Shown: piece after piece, positions 5,806-10,676 of the stretch | How the letters are laid out: each line of letters begins with the position of its first letter | How positions within the stretch are numbered: position 1 is the first letter of the stretch | Assembly (NCBI RefSeq): GCF_004358205.1 | Contig: NZ_SMYO01000044.1 | Location: 1-10,676 of the forward strand | Direction: 5' to 3' | Origin: Bacillus salipaludis | GTDB taxonomy: Bacteria > Bacillota > Bacilli > Bacillales_B > DSM-18226 | DNA length: 10,676 nucleotides | Made by a program: the position numbers and the translations under genes | Notes under the pieces: generated by a model | The model's database searches: none | The model's input: the letters and a program-made list of their open reading frames with translations, nothing else | Told to the model about the DNA's origin: nothing

Positions 5806-6636
5806 GAGGATTCCTGGCTTGATTAAGCTCATACTGATATCCCATAATTTCCGGGCAGAATCCTGGTCATTTGCAGTTTCAGTAGTTTCTGTTTCTTTGC
5901 AGTTAACAAAGAATTTACCGCTAACGCCAAGAACATTAGGAGAGGAAGCAAGATAGACTGGTGTAACTGCACCTTTTTTCGGATTAGTTGAGAACGTTTT
6001 GAATATCGTCCGTAGGATCCAAGGCATGTCATGCATAAGAATAGAGCGGATAATTCCAGGATGAAGGCTGTTAACGGTAACACACTTTCCGTCAAGCCTC
6101 TTTGAAAATTCCTTAGTAAATAAGATTAAACCTAATTTAGTAGGCCCTACTGCTCTGAAAAAAGCATAATTTTGTTTGGTCATAAGGTCATCAAAGTTCA
6201 TTTTAATTCCGTTGTGCTTGGAGGCTACATTAATAATTCTTCCTTCACCACTTGCTTCAAGCGACTCCAGTAAGAGGTGGGAAAGGATAAAATGAGATAA
6301 ATAGTTTGTGGCAAACGTGGTTTCAATTCCATCTTCAGTTTCAGAACGTTTTGCTAAAAAGACTGCTGCATTATTAATTAAAACATCTAACTTGTTATAC
6401 TTTTTCTTAAATTGATCTGCTGCTTGTTTGACTGAACGCTGAGATGATAAATCAGCAAGAAGGAGATCTACTTGGGTATTACCTGTTTCTTCAATAATAT
6501 CTTGAATCGCTTTTTTGCCACGTTCCTCATTTCTGCATAATATAACAATTGTTGCTCCTCTTTTAGCTATTTCCGTGGCTGTTGCTTTACCAATCCCTGA
6601 ATTGCCACCAGTAATTAAACAAATTTTCCCCTTCAT
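5800..6636 (-). CDS. Retinol-dehydrogenase-like SDR lacking the catalytic tyrosine
   Basis: This encodes 278 residues from the ATG at 6636, which has GGAGAAGGGGAG upstream. The in-frame extension to 6711 overlaps the aldo/keto reductase end and adds a non-SDR basic stretch. TGGNSGIG is at 9-16, NNAA at 88-91, the active Ser at 139 (NVAS), and PG at 193-194. In this group the active pair normally lies in a KAYGQSKLANILF-type segment. Here it reads RAVGPTKLGLILF, so Tyr is Val163 while Lys167 remains. Normal SDR chemistry is therefore doubtful, although cofactor binding looks intact. It is the last gene of a minus-strand operon, 31 bases after the aldo/keto reductase. It may be inactive, non-catalytic, or using another residue. 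Confidence 0.82.
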   Translation of the reverse strand: MKGKICLITGGNSGIGKATATEIAKRGATIVILCRNEERGKKAIQDIIEETGNTQVDLLLADLSSQRSVKQAADQFKKKYNKLDVLINNAAVFLAKRSETEDGIETTFATNYLSHFILSHLLLESLEASGEGRIINVASKHNGIKMNFDDLMTKQNYAFFRAVGPTKLGLILFTKEFSKRLDGKCVTVNSLHPGIIRSILMHDMPWILRTIFKTFSTNPKKGAVTPVYLASSPNVLGVSGKFFVNCKETETTETANDQDSARKLWDISMSLIKPGILF

Positions 6637-6667
6637 CGATTTCTCCCCTTCTCCAAGCAATTCACTT

Positions 6668-7690
6668 TTATTTTTTTTCAATCTTTTCAAACGTTTTTCC
6701 ATGGATGGCATTTAAAACAGATTCAGATGCAAGAAAATCATGTGGGAATCCCAGGTCAATTTTGCTAGCTTCATTTAATTGGGTAAGATGAGTTTCTGAA
6801 AGACAGAAAGCCAAACTTCCAAGATTGTCTTTCATTTGTTCTTCTCGTTTTGCACCAATTAGCGGAATGACGGTACCAGCTTGTTGACGGACCCAGTTTA
6901 TTGCAACTTGGGCAGGGGAAACTGCTAGTTCTTTTGCGATTTCTTCCACAACTGCAGCAATAGCCCGGTTGCGTTTATTTAAGCGTGCACTTTGAGGAGA
7001 TAATCTCCCTTTTTCAGATGAAGGATTACTGTATTTTCCCGTTAGTGCACCGCCAGCCATTGGTGCCCATGCAGTAACCCCAATATCTAAAGCTCGTGCC
7101 ATTGGTAATAAATCTCTTTCTGGAGTCCGCTGCAACAAATTGTACTCCACTTGCAAGCCGATAAACGGAGTCCAACCACGGAGTGTGGACAGCATATTAG
7201 CTTGTGAAACAATCCAAGCAGGTGTATCCGAGACTCCTACATAAAGAATTTTTCCGGAACGAACTAAATCGTCAAGTGCACGCATCACTTCTTCGACCGG
7301 TGTCATGAAATCCCAAGCATGAAGCCAAAGTAAATCAATATAATCGGTCTGAAGCTGTTTTAAGCTCTTTTCAACGGATTGAACAAGATTTTTTCGATGG
7401 TTACCGCCTCCATTTGGATCGTGTGGACGAGTGTTCAGTGTATATTTAGTCGCAATGACAAACTGTTCACGCTTTTCACGAATAAATTCCCCAACATATT
7501 TTTCACTTGTTCCATTCGTATAATTGACAGCCGTATCAATAAAATTCCCACCAGCTTCAACGAAAGCATTGAAGATTTTTTTGCTTTCTTCCTTAGAAGC
7601 GCCAAATCCCCAGTCTTCCCCAAACGTCATTGTACCTAAAGCTAATTCAGATACTCGTAAGCCGCTTCTTCCTAACAATTTATAATTCAT
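6668..7690 (-). CDS. Aldo/keto reductase
   Basis: This encodes 340 residues, the usual length of bacterial Shaker-beta/YhdN-like aldo/keto reductases with a TIM-barrel fold. The full catalytic tetrad is visible: Asp52 and Tyr57 (FIDTAVNY), Lys82 (ATKY) and His124 (LWLHAWD). The NADPH-binding C-terminal portion is also present (VIPLIGAKREEQMKDNLGSL-like). It should reduce aldehydes or ketones with NADPH in the cytoplasm; the substrate is unknown. It starts 15 bases after the quinone reductase stop with AGAGG upstream, and is followed by the SDR, so the three are probably one transcript. The context suggests detoxification of reactive carbonyls and quinones. Confidence 0.9.
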   Translation of the reverse strand: MNYKLLGRSGLRVSELALGTMTFGEDWGFGASKEESKKIFNAFVEAGGNFIDTAVNYTNGTSEKYVGEFIREKREQFVIATKYTLNTRPHDPNGGGNHRKNLVQSVEKSLKQLQTDYIDLLWLHAWDFMTPVEEVMRALDDLVRSGKILYVGVSDTPAWIVSQANMLSTLRGWTPFIGLQVEYNLLQRTPERDLLPMARALDIGVTAWAPMAGGALTGKYSNPSSEKGRLSPQSARLNKRNRAIAAVVEEIAKELAVSPAQVAINWVRQQAGTVIPLIGAKREEQMKDNLGSLAFCLSETHLTQLNEASKIDLGFPHDFLASESVLNAIHGKTFEKIEKK

Positions 7691-7705
7691 TACAAGACCT
7701 CTTTT

Positions 7706-8230
7706 CTAATAGTTATTTTTCAAATGACATACCAGCTCTTCAGCACTTTCGAGGACTTGTTCGTTCGTTAAGAAGCGTACTCCCTGTTTCGTAAAAGTGG
7801 GCAAGAACCGCATGCCGGTCAAGTTGGCTGTTGCCTGAAATGGTTTGGTTAACTCGCTTATGCTGAAATGATTGTATCCGCCAGCTTGATAAGCTTCTTC
7901 AGGTCCGCCTGTTGAAATTACTAACATAAACTCTTTGCCGCGCAATTTCGTTCCTTCTGACCCATATGCCCAACCGTAAGTAAGAACTAAATCCTGCCAT
8001 TGTTTTAACAAAGCGGGTGAACTGTACCAGTAGAATGGGAATTGAAAAACGATACGATCATGCTCCAATAGAAGCTGCTGCTCTTTTTCCACATCAATCT
8101 CAAATGTTGGGTAATGTGCATAAAGATTATGGACCGTAACATTTTCTTTTTGCTGAAGCCGGTTCATCCACGTTCTATTTACCTTCGATTGTTCCAGGTT
8201 TGGATGGGCTACTATAACTAATGTTTTCAT
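7706..8230 (-). CDS. Flavodoxin-fold NAD(P)H:quinone oxidoreductase (YwrO/KefF-like), second copy
   Basis: This encodes 174 residues. It begins with a beta strand and HPNLEQSKVNRTW, the FMN-phosphate loop of the NQO1/KefF/YwrO group. It contains FQFPFYWYSSPALLKQWQD and YGWAYG, then STGGPEEAYQAGGYNHF, all typical of the family. It should reduce quinones or similar electrophiles by two electrons using FMN and NAD(P)H. The start is ATG 8230, with AAAGGTG upstream; a GTG nine bases earlier overlaps that site. It is a clear paralogue of the next gene (8321-8857) and heads the operon with the aldo/keto reductase and SDR. A diverged operator-like palindrome lies 21 bases before the start. Confidence 0.88.
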   Translation of the reverse strand: MKTLVIVAHPNLEQSKVNRTWMNRLQQKENVTVHNLYAHYPTFEIDVEKEQQLLLEHDRIVFQFPFYWYSSPALLKQWQDLVLTYGWAYGSEGTKLRGKEFMLVISTGGPEEAYQAGGYNHFSISELTKPFQATANLTGMRFLPTFTKQGVRFLTNEQVLESAEELVCHLKNNY

Positions 8231-8250
8231 TTTGATCACCTTTTCAATTG

Positions 8251-8268
8251 TTTGTACACGTAAACAAA
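8251..8268 (-). promoter_or_regulatory. Diverged MarR-box-like palindrome before the quinone reductase-AKR-SDR operon
   Basis: TTTGTACACGTAAACAAA is an imperfect palindrome (14 of 18 positions symmetric). Its TTTGTA left arm matches the three better boxes at 8934, 9622 and 10108, but its spacing is wider. It may be a weak site for the same MarR protein. Confidence 0.4.
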
Positions 8269-8276
8269 AATCATAA

Positions 8277-8305
8277 AAAGGTATTTCAGTGGAAGAAATA
8301 CCTTT
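8277..8305 (-). terminator. Terminator of the first quinone reductase gene
   Basis: AAAGGTATTTC (8277-8287) pairs perfectly with GAAATACCTTT (8295-8305). On the minus strand it runs into TTTTT. It lies 16 bases beyond the stop at 8321, so the two quinone reductases are separate transcription units. Confidence 0.75.
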
Positions 8306-8320
8306 ATTTAAATATTTATA

Positions 8321-8857
8321 TTAAGCTTCAATTAAGGATGGCTGAAGAACGTGATTTACATATGCTTTTGCATTTTCTTCAAGTTGTTCATCTGTGACAT
8401 GCATAACACCATTCAGCACAAATAAAGGCATAAAAGTGGTACCTATGAGGTTGCTTGTTTGCTGTAAAGGAGTTGTTAAGGTCTCCATGGTAAAATGATT
8501 ATAGCCAGTAGGCTGATAAGAATCTTCCGGTCCAAAGGTTGAAATCGCAAGACCTAGTTCTTTACCGTGAAGCTTGTCGCCGCCTTCGCCATATGCCCAG
8601 CCGTAAGAGAGCACTTCATCCTGCCATTGTTTTAACAAAGAAGGCGTGCTGTACCAGTAGAATGGAAATTGAAGAATAATACGGTCATGTGATTCTAATA
8701 GGTTTTGTTCGTGTGCTACGTTTATTTTCCCGTCTGGATACGCTTGATAAAGCGTATGAATCGTAATTTCTTCGTGTTTTTTTAATTCTTGCATCCAAGT
8801 GCGGTTTATTCGAGATTGTTCCAAATTAGGGTGGGTGATAATTACAAGAGTTTTCAT
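8321..8857 (-). CDS. Flavodoxin-fold NAD(P)H:quinone oxidoreductase (YwrO/KefF-like), first copy
   Basis: This encodes 178 residues with the same family blocks as its neighbour: HPNLEQSRINRTW, LQFPFYWYSTPSLLKQWQD, YGWAYG and GYNHF. The FMN-dependent two-electron reduction of quinones is inferred from the family. AAAGGAG lies upstream of the ATG. The pair looks like a tandem duplication that has since diverged, most in the C-terminal third. It is transcribed alone: a terminator follows, and an ATTTGTA-N2-TACAAAT box stands 77 bases before the start, leaving an unusually long leader. Confidence 0.88.
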   Translation of the reverse strand: MKTLVIITHPNLEQSRINRTWMQELKKHEEITIHTLYQAYPDGKINVAHEQNLLESHDRIILQFPFYWYSTPSLLKQWQDEVLSYGWAYGEGGDKLHGKELGLAISTFGPEDSYQPTGYNHFTMETLTTPLQQTSNLIGTTFMPLFVLNGVMHVTDEQLEENAKAYVNHVLQPSLIEA

Positions 8858-8933
8858 TAGTAAGTCTCCTTTTGTATATTTTCTTTTCTAGTTTTGATTT
8901 CACTTATTGTTGCTCTTCCCGTGAAAATTAAAT

Positions 8934-8949
8934 ATTTGTACATACAAAT
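8934..8949 (-). promoter_or_regulatory. MarR-type operator, perfect palindrome
   Basis: ATTTGTA-CA-TACAAAT has perfect 7-bp arms. It lies between the stop of the broken SDR (8966) and the first quinone reductase gene. It shares both arms with the box at 9622 and nearly all of the box at 10108. Confidence 0.7.
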
Positions 8950-8965
8950 GTAATTTTAAAAAATT

Positions 8966-9604
8966 TTACTTTTCTTTAAAGATAATTTCTGTTTCCGTAT
9001 GATTTTCGAACATACTATAAAATGTATTCGCAATATTTTTAGCTGAGAAATAGGTTCCTTCTTGTACAAACCCATTTATCATTAATGTTCCAACGTAAAT
9101 TCCTTTAGGGCTCAATTCTTGATGCAAGCTGTATGCTAAATTGCGAATACCTGCATTTCCAATCGCTAATGAAGCATAGTCAGCATAGGGTGAAGAGCTA
9201 ATCCGCCACCGGTTAACAAAATGGTTCCATTTGGCATATAGGGAATTACTTCTTTTACACTAGTAAGAGCTCCAGCTACACTGATTTTAAAATCTTCTAC
9301 TAATTGCTCAGCGCTTAATGTTGTTGGTTTGCCTGGTCTTCCTGCAGCAGCATTGTATAAAAGTACATCAATTTTTCCATAAGTTTTAATTACCGCATCA
9401 ATAGCTGTTTTTATAGATTCTACTGAAGAGACATCCCCTGGAAATCCTGTTGCTTCAATCCCATCATTTTTAAGTTCATTATTTTTGTAATGACATACTG
9501 CGGGAAATCAGAGCAACTTTAAAACCTTCTGTTCCGAATTTCCTTGCTGTATTTAAGCTAATCCCTGATCCAGCACCGACAATTAGCAATATTTTTTCTG
9601 ACAT
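8966..9604 (-). pseudogene. SDR-family oxidoreductase with two frameshifts
   Basis: The ATG at 9604 follows an AGGAGG site and encodes MSEKILLIVGAGSGISLNTARKF, a Rossmann start. The frame breaks near 9480-9487 (after SLQK) and continues as NELKNDGIEATGFPGDVSSV, then GKIDVLLYNAAAGRPGKPTTL and IPYMPNGTILLTGGGLALHP. It breaks again near 9188-9190, where one base appears lost, and resumes as YADYASLAIGNAGIRNLAYS through to FKEK and the stop at 8966. The repaired product is ~212 residues, slightly short, consistent with a few bases lost at the first break. The unrepaired gene would stop after ~40 codons. It follows the MarR gene on the same strand with an operator between them, so it was probably a regulated target. 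Sequencing error is possible but two breaks favour decay. Confidence 0.82.
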
Positions 9605-9621
9605 ATTTAATCCTCCTAAAT

Positions 9622-9637
9622 ATTTGTATATACAAAT
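9622..9637 (-). promoter_or_regulatory. MarR-type operator, perfect palindrome
   Basis: ATTTGTATATACAAAT is fully self-complementary. It lies in the 48-base gap between the MarR stop and the broken SDR start, just before the SDR ribosome binding site. Bound protein could block transcription into the SDR. Confidence 0.7.
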
Positions 9638-9652
9638 GAATGGGTAAAAAAA

Positions 9653-10087
9653 TTACAGTTCTCTTTCTAACTTATTGCTCGCTTCATGAAGAGTTTTACT
9701 TAAATCTTTACTGAACTCGCGTCCTAAGATTTCGGAATAACTATTAAACAATTCCTTTAAAGAAACCCGAAACTGCAGGTACACCTTTTCTCCTTCTTCA
9801 GTTAAAGAAATCAGTGTTTGTTTTCCATCCATTTTTCTGGTGACCAGCTTAAATTTTTCAAGTTTATCAATAAACCTCGTACTTGTGGAAGGTGCAATAG
9901 ATAACTTATGACATAGTTCCTTCTGTGTGATTTCCGGATGGAACTTCACAATCATTATCATGTAAAGATATGAAGGTGCAAGGTCACCGAAATCAAATGT
10001 CTTTTCGGTTAATTTTGTAATGTTACGAGCAAAGCGGCTGGCTGTAAAGTAAAGACAATGAATTAATACCTGTTCTTCTTCATTCAT
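9653..10087 (-). CDS. MarR-family transcriptional regulator
   Basis: This encodes 144 residues, the normal MarR length. The winged helix-turn-helix spans ~50-96: ITQKELCHKLSIAPSTSTRFIDKLEKFKLVTRK followed by the wing DGKQTLISLTEEG. Helices on either side (1-45 and 100-144) would form the dimer interface. AAAGGAT lies upstream of the start. Cys11, near the end of helix 1, recalls the redox-active Cys of OhrR-type MarR proteins, and Cys59 lies in the DNA-binding domain; a thiol-sensing mechanism is inference. Matching palindromes lie before this gene, before the following SDR and before the first quinone reductase. It is therefore probably an autoregulated repressor of the local reductases, responding to electrophiles or quinones. 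Confidence 0.88.
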   Translation of the reverse strand: MNEEEQVLIHCLYFTASRFARNITKLTEKTFDFGDLAPSYLYMIMIVKFHPEITQKELCHKLSIAPSTSTRFIDKLEKFKLVTRKMDGKQTLISLTEEGEKVYLQFRVSLKELFNSYSEILGREFSKDLSKTLHEASNKLEREL

Positions 10088-10107
10088 TTAATCAAATCCT
10101 TTTATTC

Positions 10108-10123
10108 ATTTGCATATACAAAT
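10108..10123. promoter_or_regulatory. MarR-type operator before the MarR gene
   Basis: ATTTGCATATACAAAT differs by one base from the perfect palindrome at 9622. It lies 20 bases before the MarR start and between that gene and the divergent reductase remnant, so it could once have controlled both directions. Confidence 0.65.
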
Positions 10124-10162
10124 TAACACAAAATTACATAAAGGTCAACTAAATCATATTTC

Positions 10163-10190
10163 TTGTTTCCATTAAAAAGTAAATTATAAA
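10163..10190 (+). promoter_or_regulatory. Possible sigma-A promoter of the reductase remnant
   Basis: TTGTTT (10163-10168), a 16-base spacer and TATAAA (10185-10190) resemble a vegetative promoter pointing to the remnant at 10236. The DNA is AT-rich, so chance matches are common. Confidence 0.35.
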
Positions 10191-10235
10191 CTTTGTTCCA
10201 AAACTTATTAAGATTACATGAAAGGGATGAAATAA

Positions 10236-10383
10236 AAGAAAGCATTGCTATTGCGTGAAAAAGCCAATGGAGAGACATGAAGGTAGAAGAAGTCAAAACA
10301 ACAATTCCCGTCTAGGAGAGATATTAGTTGAGGTATATGCGGTTTGGATAAATCCTGTTGATTATAAAACATTTTTAAATTTT
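10236..10383 (+). pseudogene. Decayed 5' end of a medium-chain (zinc-type/quinone) dehydrogenase
   Basis: Allowing two single-base breaks (near 10277 and 10309), the frames read KALLLREKANGET, then KVEEVKTTIP, then RLGEILVEVYAVWINPVDYK. The last block is the conserved N-terminal hallmark of quinone oxidoreductases of the medium-chain dehydrogenase family. The expected ATG before KALL reads AAG at 10236, after an AAAGGG site. Similarity ends at about 10383, where hairpin/repeat DNA begins, so only ~50 of over 300 codons remain. It faces away from the MarR gene across a MarR-like box, so it was probably another target. Confidence 0.65.
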
Positions 10384-10408
10384 AAAATGCTTTTCTTATA
10401 ATAACGGG

Positions 10409-10439
10409 GGTGATGCTTTATTAAGGAATCACCTTTCTT
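10409..10439 (+). terminator. Hairpin with short T-rich tail
   Basis: GGTGAT (10409-10414) pairs with ATCACC (10428-10433) around a 13-base loop, followed by TTTCTTG. It is a weak terminator. The ACGGGGGTG before it resembles the GGGTGC part of the dispersed repeats. Confidence 0.4.
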
Positions 10440-10450
10440 GTTTGATTTAT

Positions 10451-10550
10451 GAAGAAGATTGTGAAGTATTGTACTTAAAGTAATGGGTGCTATAGTTTCA
10501 TAACAAATGGGCTGTTTTCGGCAGTCCTTTTTCATTGCCGTTATTGAACT
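10451..10550 (+). repeat. Dispersed hairpin repeat with terminator at 10509-10532
   Basis: GAAGATTGTGAAG.ATTGTACTTAAA.TA..GGGTGC matches the start of 3604-3714 with few changes. GGGCTG (10509-10514) then pairs with CAGTCC (10522-10527), followed by five Ts. The hairpin bases differ from the other copy while the stem is kept, which suggests selection on structure. Confidence 0.6.
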
Positions 10551-10621
10551 GATATGAACGAAACTGTCAACCCACCACACCCAAATGTTTTTATTTAGCG
10601 TTTTATTCAGTATGAATAGAG

Positions 10622-10676
10622 TTATTCCTTGTTCAACTTATAGACCAAATATCCTTTCGGATCTAGCTTGTCAAGG
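10622..10676 (-). CDS. Possible C-terminal end of a gene entering from the right
   Basis: On the minus strand the last 55 bases read LDKLDPKGYLVYKLNKE and then a stop at 10622. The charged, Lys/Leu-rich content looks like coding sequence. The stretch is too short to assign a family, and no clear terminator follows on that strand. It could be chance. Confidence 0.35.
   Translation of the reverse strand, partial: LDKLDPKGYLVYKLNKE

Noticed and set aside
5731..5826. Short plus-strand frame from ATG 5731 (MLIIILPLLWVGKQ...)
   Set aside because: It has no ribosome binding site, and another frame over the same bases carries the acetoacetate decarboxylase-like sequence.
6639..6711. Longer start of the SDR at 6711
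   Set aside because: It overlaps the end of the aldo/keto reductase gene and adds a basic stretch outside the SDR fold; the strong ribosome binding site points to 6636.
10362..10580. Minus-strand open frame of 72 codons
   Set aside because: It spans two hairpins and a repeat copy antisense to the reductase remnant, with no protein-like features.
1..10676. Search for CRISPR arrays, tRNA or rRNA genes, transposases and toxin-antitoxin pairs
   Set aside because: No regularly spaced repeats, tRNA cloverleaf, rRNA sequence, transposase frame or paired small genes of that type were seen.

Overview
The window looks like chromosomal DNA of a low-GC, endospore-forming Firmicute of the Bacillaceae. 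The signs are AT-rich intergenic DNA, strong AGGAGG-type ribosome binding sites, Bacillus-like proteins, and a consensus-like sigma-K promoter in front of a cupin gene. No gene places the species. I found no rRNA, tRNA, CRISPR array or complete insertion sequence.

Layout. 1-76 is the 3' end of a group II intron. 153-341 encodes a small one-span membrane protein. 342-574 holds terminators and repeat DNA. 575-3004 is a divergent pair: a MocR/GabR-type regulator (minus strand, broken by one frameshift) and an EamA/DMT transporter (plus strand), with a 10-bp direct repeat between them. 3005-3846 has no protein gene that I accept, but holds several hairpins and a dispersed repeat. 3847-4377 is a Tyr/Pro-rich cupin behind a sigma-K-like promoter. 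4552-5537 (minus) is a short-chain dehydrogenase (SDR) gene followed by a MerR regulator that has lost its middle. Their shared MerR-type promoter is still intact.

From 5800 to about 10383 lies an electrophile/carbonyl/quinone detoxification island. It holds two paralogous flavodoxin-fold NAD(P)H:quinone reductases, an aldo/keto reductase, an SDR lacking the usual catalytic Tyr, a twice-frameshifted SDR, a MarR regulator, and the decayed start of a medium-chain quinone reductase. Three near-perfect ATTTGTA-N2-TACAAAT palindromes, plus one diverged version, sit in front of these transcription units. This suggests a local MarR regulon. The window ends in another copy of the dispersed repeat and possibly the last codons of a minus-strand gene.

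The common theme is redox and carbonyl detoxification under local one-component regulators (MarR, MerR, MocR), in a region with much gene decay. Five loci are broken or remnants: MocR, MerR, an SDR, the medium-chain reductase and an acetoacetate decarboxylase scrap. Repeated small hairpin elements fill the gaps. Whether the single-base frameshifts are real or sequencing errors cannot be told from this sequence alone.
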